Below are positions 10,108 to 21,300 of a stretch of DNA of 64,000 nt, one piece after another. The position numbers were made by a program, and so were the translations under genes. This stretch comes from Ooceraea biroi (taxonomy: Eukaryota > Arthropoda > Insecta > Hymenoptera > Formicidae): assembly GCF_003672135.1 (NCBI RefSeq), contig NC_039515.1, positions 13,578,001 through 13,642,000 on the forward strand, read 5' to 3'. The notes under the pieces are model-generated. The model was not told the DNA's origin. It was given only the letters and a program-made list of their open reading frames with translations, and did no database searches. Within the stretch, counting starts at the first letter, position 1. The number at the start of each line of letters is the position of its first letter.

Positions 10108-11197
10108 CCCTTCATGGTCACTCGGGGTCCAAAAGACCCCAACGAAAGTTTAAGGCTTTATATCTTTCTGTTCTAAATTGAAAATTAACTTTTTACTGCC
10201 ATTTACCGGTAGCTTCAAGTACTCTTTTTCCGTTCTAATACTAGGTATCGCCCGCAGCGCACTAGTATAGAAATAGCAATTATTCAAATAACATTTCCCG
10301 CGTGCTGGGGTCTTCCGGACCCCCTGTGTGACCAACTTGTAATTTGGTATCAAAAATTTGGAAAATTTTGTTTTTGTGATTTTCGCACATATTATCTGTG
10401 GAAAAACGTAAGTGCAAGTTTAAAGGCCGAGTAATTTTTTTCTACAAAGGTTATTATAAGCATTTATTTACACTTATAGATGGCATATGATTTACGGAGT
10501 CGTGAGTTTCAAAATTCGTTGTTGAATGACATTGAAAATACAAATAATTATTAATAATACTTGTAATAATAATAATGTTTTATGTTATATAAATACCCAG
10601 ATAGCAGAGAGAGTTCAAAAAGAATTCACTTTTATGTCACCAATTCTGAGTTCATTTTCAGGTGCAAAAAGAATTCAAAAGAATTCTAAGAACTCTTTTT
10701 GCATCTGAAAATGAACTCAGAATTGGTGACATAACAAATGAATTCTTTTTGAACTCTCTCTGCTATCTGGGTACACTTATTTTTCCATAATTGTAGATTT
10801 CATTTATCTCGAAAATGATCCATTTTAAGTCTGAAAATAAATACCTTTTTCGAAACGTGCATTATAACACTATTTTTTAAATTAAAGTATTACATCTCCA
10901 CAATATGACCCTAAATTTGTATCGCAAAATAATAAAAATTTAAAAAGTTATAATTTTTTTAGTGAAAAACTCGGTTTTTCACGATTTCTAAATTCGTGAA
11001 TTTTTTTAGTTATGTTACAATTAAAATTTGCATAAAAAGCCTATTTCTCCTTGTTATACAAGCTTTCAAATTTATTATGTAATTTTGTAATTCAAATTGA
11101 ATGAATAGTGTAAACACGGCAACCATTTAAAGTTGGTGGGGTCTATTGGACCCCATGTGACCATTACGTGATTTTCTAGAAGTGTGACCACGAAGGG
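10108..11197. mobile_element. piggyBac-like non-autonomous element, TTAA target duplication
   Basis: TTAA (10104-10107) followed by CCCTTCATGGTCAC, and at the other end GTGACCACGAAGGG followed by TTAA (11198-11201). These are matched terminal inverted repeats of about 14 bp. Subterminal palindromes GGGGTCCAAAAGACCCC (near 10127), GGGGTCTTCCGGACCCC (near 10308) and GGGGTCTATTGGACCCC (near 11138) are repeated near both ends, a layout I associate with piggyBac-like elements. No transposase frame remains. It ends about 95 bp before the PUM3 start codon and so may form part of its upstream region. A CCCAG hairpin (10596-10771) is nested in it. Confidence 0.7.
10596..10771. mobile_element. CCCAGATAGC hairpin MITE, 176 bp
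   Basis: A nearly perfect palindrome starting CCCAGATAGCAGAGAGAGTT and ending with its reverse complement, flanked by TA on both sides (10594-10595, 10772-10773). It sits inside the piggyBac-like element, so it inserted later. The CCCAG(A)TAGC end is shared with the 4591-6475 element. Confidence 0.75.
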
Positions 11198-11290
11198 TTA
11201 ATATTGTTAACAAATGCATTGTGAAGAACATTTCACATAATACTCATTAAGATTTGCTTTGCCGTATATTTTCCAGAAATTCATTCAAAG

Positions 11291-13137
11291 ATGAAACGGA
11301 AAGCGAAGAATTTGGACACAGGCAGCACAGGTGCAGAAGATGATGTCGAGGAAACGGCAAATAATCAAAAGAAAAAAGTAAAATTCGAGAAGCCCTTAAA
11401 TAATAACGCAGCTAAATATCCAAAGGCCTCGTTTGCGAAGAAAAATTCAAAGGGAAAGGACTGTAAAGTAGCGAAACACAATGAAACAAAAGAGAAGAAA
11501 GATTGGCTGAAGCTGAAAAAGGAAAAGAAAGAACTCCGAGAGAAACGCAAGGCTAAGAAAGTGAATGACGAAACAGTGTACGATAAAATCGTTCAAGCCA
11601 AACAAATCAGCGAAAAGCTACGCAGATCCGACTGCAAGTTGCAGGACCGCCTCACGCTGACTCGAACGCTGCACGAGATGCTGGAGACTCATTACAGCAA
11701 AGTCATGTTCTCGCACGATATGTCGAGAGTGGTCCAGTGCATCGTCAAGCACTGCGAGATGGATACGCGGCAAGCGATATGCCACGAGATGAAACCGCAC
11801 ATCGTGCAGATGTTGGGGTCGAAGTATGCGAAGAACTGTGTGAGGGCCGTGTTGAAATATGGCTCGCGAGAGATCAAGAACATTGTCATCTCTGCATGCT
11901 ATGGTAACGTCGTCAAGCTGATGAGCCACGCTGTATCGGCGCCTCTCGTCGAGTTCACGTATTCCACTTGGTGCACGGATCGCGACAAGATGTACTTCAA
12001 ACAGGAATTTTATGGGAACCTGTACAAGCACGTGAAGGTCGAGAGCGTCAAGTCGCTGTCGGACGTGTTCAATAACGCAGAGTATTTGAGATCAGCGACG
12101 TTGTCCCTCGTGAAGGCAAACCTAGTTCGAATCCTAAATAAGAGTCTCGTCAACTCCAGTCTGGTGCACGCGGTTACGTGGGAGTTCCTCGATGCGTGTT
12201 CGGTGGAGGACAGAAGCGAGCTGATTGTTATGCTGCAAGATTTCATTGTGACTCTATCGGAGACGAAATTCGGAGCGAGAGTCGCCGCGCAGTGTATATG
12301 GCACGGTAACAGCAAGAGCAGGAAAAGTATCCTGAAAGCGCTCAAGGAGAACGTGAAGACTGTCTCAACATCCGAATATGGTTACGTGACCGTGCTGGCG
12401 CTCCTCGATTCCGTGGACGACACCGTTCTCGTGAAAAAGATAATATTGTCCGAACTGCAGCAGGATCTAGTTGACATCGCGTTGAACGAGTATGGGAAAC
12501 ACGTTATATTGTACCTCGTGGCCAGGCGAGACTCTCACTATTTCTCGCCGAGTATCGTGGATTATTTGCGCCAAGGCGATAACAACGTGATAAGCAAGAA
12601 ACCGGTCGACATCAGGGAGAAGGAGCTCCTCGAGGCGGTACGCGAGCCGCTTCTCGACGCCGTAATCGCGGACACGGCCACGTGGTTGTCCACTGGCGCC
12701 ATAGCCATGGTTACTCTGGCGATACTGAAAGTGGGATCCGGTGAGAAACTGAAGTCCGCGTTCGAATCGGTTGCCAGAATCGTCAGCGGCGTAGATTCGA
12801 AAATCAAAGAAAATGAGAACGAGTGTAATTTGGTCGAACATCCAGGACTGCATATAATGTTGAAGAAACTCATCCAGAACGACAAGGAATTGCTGAAGAG
12901 ACAGGAATCTACGTTTGGTGAAATACTAGTGTCACACTTAACTGCAGAGGTGCTACAAAAATGGATAGGATTCAACAGAGCTTGTTTTTATTAATTTTCC
13001 TTGTAGAGAATGAATCTGAAAATATTGTACATACTTTGTTGTCCAAGCTAAAACCATTCGAAGAAAATCTCAAATCGGAGACTAGTTCTGGAGCATCGAT
13101 ATTGTTAAAAAAATTGAAAGCAAATGAAAACGCGTAA
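11291..13137 (+). CDS. PUM3: Pumilio homolog 3 / penguin (Puf-A), nucleolar PUF-repeat protein; one frameshift near the end
   Basis: An intron-free frame from ATG 11291. Residues 1-90 are Lys/Glu-rich (KKKVKFEK, KKEKKELREKRKAKK), typical of the nuclear/nucleolar N-terminus. From about residue 95 come degenerate PUF helical repeats such as HDMSRVVQCIVKHC, GSKYAKNCVRAVLKYG, TKFGARVAAQCIWHG, SEYGYVTVLALLDSVDD and NEYGKHVILYLVARRD, followed by a CPL-type C-terminal region. The family binds RNA and acts in ribosome biogenesis. The frame as read stops at 12994 after 567 residues, but the next frame continues with ENESENIVHTLLSKLKPFEE to ILLKKLKANENA and a TAA at 13135-13137, matching the expected family tail. 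One missing T in the five-T run 12985-12989 explains the break. A 23-nt GT...AG there does not restore the frame. An acceptor-like TTTTCCAG before 11275 suggests a 5' UTR intron. Confidence 0.9.
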
Positions 13138-13246
13138 TGTAGAATGTTATGCGGCGAAACACAACGACCAATCCATAAAATGTACATAAGTATGCTACAT
13201 TCAATATTGAGAATCTAGGTTTTTTGAAAAAAAAAAACTTAATTTT

Positions 13247-13252
13247 AATAAA
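13247..13252 (+). terminator. Polyadenylation signal AATAAA for PUM3
   Basis: AATAAA about 110 bp after the inferred PUM3 stop at 13137, in an A/T-rich 3' end. Position fits a short 3' UTR. Confidence 0.55.
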
Positions 13253-13656
13253 ATATTTCATAGGATGAATTAAGATGTAAGACGTACGTTGATACAATCA
13301 TTATTATTATTATTGTGAATTCCTTCCGTAATCCTTTCTTAATACAATCATAACGTGATTATAACAAATGACACTTATGGAGAAACAAATTAGAAAATTT
13401 CTTTCACCATCTCCATCCATTGCTGAGATACCATACAGAGCATACTGAAGAATTTTTTGAACAAAGTACCTCATAAGTACATCGTATTAAGCAATGGAGG
13501 ACTATATTAGGCACATCTACATTAACATATTATTAAATAAACATGTAATCGTAGCTACGATAGTTTTCATTATGATCGCTGATCGAGATCGGCAGTACTA
13601 AGAATAGTACACAATTATTATTCTGGCACGTGCAAAAGATATCGGTAGAATCGATA

Positions 13657-16600
13657 TCACGTGGCTACTTGACACGGATGGTTAATTTTAAGCATCTCTT
13701 TAATGTCGACAACTCTGGTGCGTATTTCCGGTTGATTATCCTTCGCCAAGTCGGGCAGGAGTTCCTTCAGCAAGCGCGTTATCTTATCGAGCTGCTCGTC
13801 ATTGTTCGTCTCGCGCATCTTTCTCGTTAACGAGAGAACGATGTTCAGTGCTTCTTTCCTAATTCTCGTGAACTTTGAGATATCTACAAGGAAGAAAAGA
13901 GAGCCATACTTGTATCGATGCACTCCTCTCGTCATAAAAATCTGGAGTACATATACAGGGTGTTTCCTCTAACTGTAGCGCTTAGAATATCTCTGCTTCC
14001 TTTGATGATATGAAAAAAGTCAAAGGACGAAAACTGTTCGATTCAAAGAGACTAGTACTCTGGTAAGAAAATTATTTTTTTTAATGTGACCTTTCACAAG
14101 ATATCAAGGTCATGAACATTGTTTTAAACGAGATGGTATATTTTCCTTAACGAAATGATGTAGCTTGTAAAAACAAATTCAACCATACAGAATATGTTGA
14201 CCTTCAAATGACTTTGAACCACACAAATCACGTTTAGGAAAAGAAACTCTATTTATTGTACGTATAACTACAAAGATATACCTTTTTTACAGATGTTCGA
14301 AATGATCACCGTTTACTTCCATACACTTTCGATGAATAAACGATTGTTTTTACGTTTTTGAGAGATTCCGGAGTAATTGCGGTGCACGCACGCTGAATTC
14401 TTTCTCGCGTATCTTCAGGTGTTGTCGGAATATCGCGATAAACTTCATTTTTAGGTGTCCCCAAAGACAAAAATCAAGAGGCGTAAGATCTGGTGATCGA
14501 GCCGGCCAAGAAATTCTTCCACCACGTCCAGTCCAGCGATCAGGAAATGATTCGTTGAGTATGTTCCGTGCAAATGAAGTTTATCGCGATATTCCGACAA
14601 CACCTGAAGATATGCGAGAAAGAATTCAGCGTGCGTGCACCGCAATTACTCCGGAATCTCTCAAAAACGTAAAACAATCGTTTATTCATCGAATTCGAAA
14701 GTGTATGGAAGTAAACGGCGATCATTTCGAACATCTGTAAAAAAGGTATATCTTTGTAGTTATACATACAATAGAGTTTCTTTTCCTAAACGTGATTTTT
14801 GTGGTTCAAAGTCATTTGAAGGTCAACATATTCTGTATGGTTGAATTCGTTTTTTTACAAGCTACATCATTTCGTTAAGGAAAATATACCATCTCGTTTA
14901 AAAAAATGTTCATGACCTTGATATCTTGTGAAAGGTCACATTAAAAAAAAATAATTTTCTTACCAGAGTACTAGTCTCTTTGAATCGAACAATTTTCGTC
15001 CTTTGACTTTTTTCATATCATCAAGGCAAGCAGAGATATTCTAAGTGCTACAGTTAGAGGAAACACCCTGTATAGTACATTCAATTACGTTCATATAAAC
15101 GATTTGTGCTGTACTCACTTATACAATACGATAATATCTTATTGAGGCTATCACATATTTCGCCTAACAATTTCTTGTCCTTCGGAGATGTTTCCGCTTT
15201 GCTCAGTTGTAGCAAGACGAGTCTATCCACGAAGAGATTCAATGCCGTCAGAATGGCAACCTGCACGGATCTCGTACTGTTTGGTAGCACCTTTTGACAA
15301 TGAGTCACGAACTCTATGCAATATTTGTCTGCAAGCAAAAATAAATAATTATGAGAGACGCAGTTGCAAAAAAAGGCATTATATTTTGGTCTCTTTTGCT
15401 AAATTGTAATGGAGCTTGTCTGCTTCCTCAACCTTGAGTGTCTTTGGTGGAGGGCCACGCTTTTCCCAGCACTTCGTAAACCGTTTCTTGCAATCTCACG
15501 TTGTTTTCTTTCCTCTTCCTATTTTCTTCTACGGTATTCTCCTCGTCGTCATTATTTTTGTCCGACACCTAGACATCAAGTAATTTGTTACGTACACTTT
15601 TACCGACATCTCCTCGTGCTTGTCATCGATGCAACTCACTTTAATCAACACTTCCTGTACAATTGCATAGATTTCCGTGAATTTATCAATGTCAAGTTCA
15701 TGCAAGACCATGGCGAACGCCTGCAACGCGTTTCGACGATATTCCGCGTTCTCTTTCTTACTTTCTCTGTACAGCGTTGTCACAATCGTATCTAACAGCG
15801 CAGTGTCCGCGTTTAGAGCTTCCCCTGCAACGGAATCCGAATGAAATTGTAAATTCAACGAGTTACTCAACTCCGTAACACGTCGAGATACCAAGTCTAC
15901 GATGCACGTACTTGCTATTGCAGGCTAGCATAGCGAGCGCGTTCAACAGACGTTCTTTTCCATCCCACGTCCTGCGCGCAAGCCATCCGTCAGTATTTTT
16001 AATAGCGTGTTCCTGGCTTCCCTATCGATACTATCACCCGATTTTAAAGCAATGGTATGAACCGCGTTCGCGGCTTGCACTTTCGTAGTCCATGATGAGG
16101 ACTCGAGAGCAGTGTGCAAAATATCAGTGATCGCTTGCAGATTTTGCACAATTCCCGCCTCGGTGCCGGGCGTTATTTCGTTCCAGAAATCGGTCCATAA
16201 TTCGACGGTGGCTTCATTCCCTGTTAAATGTAATAGCGTGTGCAAAGGTACGAAATTACGCCTATCCGCGGCATAAACGCAAACCAATCATAACAATGGT
16301 AATACAAACCTGGTACCTTTTCCACGTGCATTGCAAAGAAGGCTAGAGGAATGACTATCTTCTTATAATTCTTCCACTTTTCTTGATTATAATTGTTTAT
16401 AGATTGTAAAACTTGCCCAATTGCTAATCTTATTGCGTCATCTGTGAATCGGGGTTTGTTTTTAATATTTTGTAAAATTACAAAATTATAAAAATGTTGA
16501 AAAGAGGGCTATTTCGAATTTGAAAGTACCTTCGCGTTCCAGATACCACGTGTTCAGAGTATTAAATAATTTCTCTAGACTAGAATCTTTAGCAGAGCCA

Positions 16601-19600
16601 ACTATGTGCCCAATGGTGACCGCGTTATTCTTTCTCACAGCGGCATTGCGATCCAACAAACCATTAAGTAGGCAGACAGAATCTTAGCTAGACAAGCCAA
16701 TATGAATGATTAATCCATATGATGAAAACCTTCTACGTAAAATGTAAATTACTAAATTATAACATAAATATTTTATATTTATGTTGCACTTGGGATATTG
16801 TAAATTCGATGTCGATATAGTTACCGCTATATGGCTGCAGTTCTGCTTTCAGATGCGTGCTAAGAAGGATTACGAAATGCGAGCATGCAATTTTCGTGCC
16901 AAATCCTATGCTGCATTTGATCAAGTCTATCACTTTCGGCATTAAAGCTTTTCAATACGTCCGCATCGATATATTGGATACACTGGAAAGAAAGAAGGTA
17001 TTAAAAGAACGAACCATTTTTTCGGTATCGATTGCGAAGGAAATCGCGATGGACGTACCTTTGTTATCGTATCCGAAGCCGTAATGACCTTGGCAACGTT
17101 AGCTCTAATATTATCGATAGCTTCCTGCGTCTCGGTAGTCGCCCCGCATACGTTACTCAAGTATGAGAGTTTGGGATTCTCCGATTCGCCTATCGTCTCG
17201 AGTAACGACGGTATCAAGTTAACAAGCGACGGTTTCAACAGTACACCCGCCGTGGACACGAGCTGCGACACCGTCTGCAACGATATAGCTCTCACCGTGT
17301 CCACGGTGTTGGTGATGCCATGTCTAGCAGCACCGGCAGTATCGCTTGGATAACTTCTCTTCCCGCGTTGCCGTGCGACGAGTCGCAGTGACGTATGCAA
17401 ACCTAGAATTTAAAACGCAACGTTACAAGTTTTATCATTAAATTAGAGTTACAGAATAGGCGAGAAAGAGCATCTTCGTCTCACCTTGCTGAGTATCTTA
17501 GCGGTGTTGGTCGCGGCTAGCCGCGTGCCCTCGTGAATGTCTCCATCACGCGGAACAGTTTCTTCCACAGTTCCGGGCCGCATTCGGCGAAATTGAATTG
17601 TACGTTTGTCCTTAAAAATCTGCGAGAGCATTACAACAACCGATACGCACCCTCCATTCGTTATTCGTTAGGTTATCAGTTACATCAGTCAATATTTCTT
17701 TATATACTGTTCGATCTATGGTAATGTACAAGAAAAAAAAAATATTTATTCGCTTACTCCATTAGAGAGCACGTTAGAGCACAACGGACATTAATCGATT
17801 CTACTAACGGCTTTCGTCGTGGAAGGAACGACGGCACGCCAAATGCTGGCCATGCTCTGCTGGATTCTCGGCCGTCGGGTCGAACTGATATCTGTACAAC
17901 CGCGGTATAATAATCGGCAGATACTTGTTCAGCTCGTCCCGCGCGATCCCGGCCGATTCGCGGCGAAACCGAACGCCGCACCCTTCTTCGACGTCCAGAT
18001 CGCGTTGTTATTTTGCCAGATGCATGAAGTAATACACAAGCTCAGGCTTCTGCAGTTCCGTCGCGAGGGAGCAGATCTCTCGGTACGTCGACAGATTGCC
18101 TCTGTAAAGTTGCATTGCTCCCTCAGGTATTTGCTATTCTTAAGGGGTATTCTAGTGTAACATGTCAGAAAAATCGAATTTTTTTTGGCATATTTTGCAA
18201 GTATATGGTATGGAAAATATGTCTGCGAGAAGATTTAGCCCGATTCGCAAAATTAACAAAGTAATAGCACCTAATAGAAAACAACCTCTGGCGCGCGCTC
18301 GGCGGTTGGACCGCGCGGCACACAACAGAGCATTGTGTTAGTATTTTAGGTAGGGTCGGAAGATCGTTATTCTTTGAAGGTCGTACATTTGAATTGGAGC
18401 CTTGTATAGTACAGGTTATATAGTACAATGAATCCCTAAATTCATTGATTCGGACTTTTGCTCCAAAACATCTCCATGCTGGCGTGAAAGTTGTTGAAAT
18501 AGCAACATTCTTGGCAGTTATAATTTTCAATAAAGGAATTTATGCCATTTTCAAACTTATGAACGTGATGGGAGTTAGTATTGGTCAGCAAGCGGTGATG
18601 TACGCAAACTCCCGGAACGAAGCTCGTATCACCCGCTCGGAGCGGCGCTCCACTAACTTCTCTCGAGATCAGAGAATGAATCGCAGGAAGAGAGATCAGC
18701 TCTGCAGACTCTACGAACAAGAGGAATGTCCCCTGTATGGCCCTGGACTAGCCGATTGATCGTGAGTAACATTATCTCTATGTAATCAGTATGAAAACTT
18801 TAAACGTGTTTTTCTTCGAAACCATGTTTTCAAATTGTTCCCATGATATCTCAAAACCAGTTAATCAATTGACTCAGGCTTTTGCACACATCTTCAGTAT
18901 ATGTGTGGCTATAGCCCCTACCACAATCAAGTCAAAATATTGTTTTTTGGAATTTCTACAGCCCTTCAATGGGTGAAAAAAATGCACCAATCGAAACTTA
19001 ATTTTCTCAATGAAGTCATGTTTTAAATTTTCAACATTTTTTTTTCATTCTGTACCTGCTATAGCCACACTCATACTAATTAAGAATCTCTTTGGTTTTT
19101 TTGTTTCAGATGAGCAGAACAGCTGAAATCATGGGAACCATGGACCAACTTTTTTTTTTCATGTTCTTATTTAATATCATGTGCAGCGCTTATTTATAGT
19201 TATCGTCTAATACAAAAATTTGGAAACATACACCAAATATGTATGAATAAGCAGGGAAAACCCTGCCTCAAAAAGCCTTATACTTTTGTCAAAAAAAATT
19301 CACCAAAATAGCATACAAATTCCGCTTTTACACTAGAATACCCCCTTAAATCTGACGGTCAAGCATCAAGTAATGTGTGTCTTGTATGACGTGATCTTAC
19401 CCAGATGGACTCTTCCCCAGTTGTCCCTCCTCGAACAATTTGGTGTCAGCAGTGACTTGCTGCACCGTTCTGCGGCCCTGCGTGAACTGATCCAATATAT
19501 TGGACACTAAAGCATCACGCTCTTCCTGCCTGCTGTTAATGTGCACCACACTAAGGCCCTTTGAGGCGACGTCTTGAACCATATCTGTTACGAAACAAGT

Positions 19601-19989
19601 CAATCGATCGTTAGATCTTCTCTGAAAGTCAGTGAAATTCAGTAATACGACCAATGATTCTTACCGCTATCATCCGAAAGAAAATCTATGAACGCATGGT
19701 GAATCGTGGCCAACCTTGCCTTGACGCATTCTCGTTTGAACGTTGTGCTTCAGAAGCGCGAACAGCCACACGCACACTGCCTTTGGAAACACACACGTTG
19801 CGATTGATAAAGCAAGAAGCACTGCGCAGTTTTCAAACGCGCGTTATATAAATACCTGTCGCAAGTTTGGATGAGGCACTTGATACACTTTGAATAGTTC
19901 GCCCAACACGTGTACTAATATCATCGCTCTCCTTGGTGTACGAAACGACGTGTTCAGCGGGTAAAGTCGTCCAAGCATCCCTCGCTTCC
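13657..19989 (-). CDS. Ecm29: Proteasome adapter and scaffold protein ECM29 (ECPAS), C-terminal exons; 5' part missing at gap
   Basis: HEAT-repeat protein that links the 26S proteasome to other cell structures and acts in its quality control. Exons read from the minus strand, listed low to high: 13657-13883 (stop TGA), 15119-15328, 15433-15568, 15640-15824, 15912-16220, 16310-16441, 16530-16687, 16825-16982, 17059-17402, 17485-17715, 17758-18101, 19401-19584, 19665-19821, 19856-19989 (cut by gap). Key matches to the family: QDVASKGLSVV, LSTYREICSLATELQKPELV, KGAAFGF, PRLYRYQFDP, LTNNEWRVR, LLKPSLVNLIPSLLE, IGFGTK, LQPYSG, LLDRNAAVRK, ELWTDFWNEITPG, TWDGKERLLNALA. Splice phases agree at most junctions. 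Nearly every exon from 15912 to 18101 needs one single-base indel (for example near 15970, 16670, 16946, 17320, 17550, 17612, 17840, 17965, 18010), so the gene is either affected by consensus errors or decaying. Introns carry a foldback mariner (13966-15070) and a Kolobok-like element (18144-19345). The first half of the protein is not in the window. Confidence 0.88.
13966..15070. mobile_element. Foldback mariner-like element (1.1 kb) built from an inverted 3' end of a transposase gene
   Basis: Ends CAGGGTGTTTCCTCTAACTG and its reverse complement, flanked by TA (13964-13965, 15071-15072). The arms are about 490-500 bp and close to identical. The right arm encodes the transposase C-terminus in plus sense (TTPEDMRERIQRACTAITPE ... 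CMEVNGDHFEHL, stop near 14740); the left arm encodes the same end on the minus strand. The central 120 bp (about 14450-14570) encode on the minus strand the region holding the third catalytic Asp (SPDLTPLDFCLWGHLK). The N-terminal two-thirds are absent, so it cannot mobilise itself. It lies wholly in the last ECM29 intron. Confidence 0.8.
18144..19345. mobile_element. TTAA-flanked element (1.2 kb), Kolobok-like, with terminal part of a Mutator-like transposase ORF
   Basis: TTAA at 18140-18143 and 19346-19349. Ends are GGGGTATTCTAGTGTAA and its complement with one more G. It sits in an ECM29 intron. Inside, 18445-18759 (+) encodes 104 residues with APKHLHAGVKVVEIATFLAV, FKLMNVMGVSIGQQAVMYAN, then ERRSTNFSRDQRMNRRKRDQ and ending in LYGPGLAD before the stop. 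I know this pattern from insect repeat proteins annotated as Mutator-like transposase domains; with TTAA duplication, the Kolobok superfamily is the best fit. Only the C-terminal part remains. piggyBac also uses TTAA but its transposase looks different. Confidence 0.65.
18445..18759 (+). pseudogene. C-terminal fragment of a Kolobok/Mutator-like transposase
   Basis: 104-codon frame within the TTAA element, ending in a natural stop after GLAD. It has a charged Arg/Lys helix before the end, typical of the family tail. The N-terminal catalytic part is deleted. Family assignment is from recalled sequence similarity, not a search. Confidence 0.55.
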
Positions 19990-20089
19990 NNNNNNNNNNN
20001 NNNNNNNNNNNNNNNNNNNNNNNNNNNNNNNNNNNNNNNNNNNNNNNNNNNNNNNNNNNNNNNNNNNNNNNNNNNNNNNNNNNNNNNNN
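19990..20089. other. Assembly gap of exactly 100 N
   Basis: The gap cuts an ECM29 exon on its left side and a mariner-like transposase on its right side. No ECM29 exons are seen to the right. Confidence 0.97.
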
Positions 20090-20578
20090 CTTAATATCTT
20101 TCAATGTTTTCTTCTGCAGCTACAGACACAGAAGGACCTGGCAGATCATGTCTACGGTCTTGGATAGTTCCATACTGCATAAAATTATCGATAATTCTGA
20201 TAAAAATAACACAAAACATTATTTTAATGCAGATTTATTGCCAAAAAAATGGAGTGACGTAACGCATACGTTTAAAGAATAATAAATTCTAACCTTTTCA
20301 GCGTGTTTTCGCTCTTAACTTTATGTGTTCCGTATTTAGTACGAAACCCCCTGTAAGCATTGCTATAAACCTTTCCTCTGGAAAGAAGCACTCGACAAGA
20401 TAAATCTTTTCTTCCGTCGTCAGATTACTCATTTTGACGCGCACGGACTTGCATCTACCACAACCAGAATAAAACTGCGGACACTCAAATGAACGACCGT
20501 TAACCGTAAGACCCTTTCTGAAGTCATGGAGGGGAGAACCAATCGTTTACTTTCAGCAACTTCCCATGGGACACCCTG
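20090..20578 (-). mobile_element. 5' third of a mariner-like element, truncated by the gap (mirror of 36497-36986)
   Basis: Ends at 20578 with the same terminal inverted repeat (TTTCAGCAACTTCCCATGGG then ACACCCTG) as the copy at 36497-38019 and runs into the gap within the transposase, at the equivalent of 36986. The minus strand encodes the N-terminal helix-turn-helix exon near 20295-20434. Confidence 0.85.
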
Positions 20579-20599
20579 TATCATGATTTAACGATAAAC

Positions 20600-20765
20600 A
20601 TAACTTTGAAAAACAATAGTGAACGCGATGAGCAACGAAAAGCTATATATGCTTTTCATATTCACCAAACCATTTTGGATCTGGGTTGGAAATCTTTCCG
20701 CACATATTCACCCAACTTGGTGCCTTCGGATTATCACTTATTCCAATCGACGCTCTTCATTGTGC
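20600..20765 (+). pseudogene. Mariner transposase relic (diverged)
   Basis: The plus frame near 20660-20760 reads TILDLGWKSF then YSPNLVPSDYHLFQS, a decayed version of the mariner block around the third catalytic Asp (typical YSPDLAPSDYHLF). The first Asp of that block is Asn here. Mirror copy at about 36310-36475 on the minus strand. A related fragment may be present near 52140-52205. Confidence 0.55.
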
Positions 20766-21065
20766 TTGAATGATTCTTTATAATGATAACTTACGGCAAG
20801 AAAAAAGTTTCAATAACGCAGTACTTTTTAACTGGATAATATTTCCGAGATGTAGTTGAGATACGAAACATGTTTTCGCAGAGGTATTCGAAATTCCGGG
20901 CAGGTGGCAGAAAATTGAAAAAAACGGGGGCAGATATTATTTTGATTCAGTAATTGTATTGCGCATATTATGCGCCTAAATAGCAAAAACTTGCAAAGTG
21001 ACTACAACTTTTACATACCTCTAATAATTCTGGCATTTATCGTTTTAAGCCCCAAATTTTTTCGG
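20765..21065 (+). repeat. 300-bp dispersed repeat, copy 1
   Basis: Starts GCTTGAATGATTCTTTATAA and ends near TTTTAAGCCCCAAATTTTT. Other copies: 36006-36307 (minus, mirror arm), 38048-38345 (plus), and a 55-bp piece at 40203-40258. The short ORFs with MLFRRIIC... at 36087 and 38060 belong to this repeat. Confidence 0.75.
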
Positions 21066-21221
21066 CTCGCTAGCGGTGTTCATTATGTCCCGTAGCCATA
21101 ATCCGCGCCAATCGACAGTCGCCAATCTGGCACTTTTCTCCGGCGCGCTGGACAGTGACAGCACGCGACCGCAATTTCTCGGAGTGTCAACGACGACGGC
21201 ATGCCGGGTCCAATAGGCCTT

Positions 21222-21300
21222 TCTCCGTTCTCTCTCTCTCTCTTTCTTTCCTTTTTTCCCTCTTTTCCTGTCTCTCTCTGTTTCTCTTTCTCTCTCTGTA
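21222..21300. repeat. CT-rich microsatellite (mirror near 35775-35850 as GA)
   Basis: Long run of CT/TTTC dinucleotides; ORFs that cross it give Ser/Phe/Leu-rich or Arg/Glu-rich peptides only. Confidence 0.7.

Noticed and set aside
11618..12975. Several antisense ORFs of 111-137 codons
   Set aside because: Shadows of PUM3.
12984..13006. A 23-nt GT...AG that could be a mini-intron at the PUM3 end
   Set aside because: Too short to splice and removal leaves an immediate stop; a single-base homopolymer error explains the frame.
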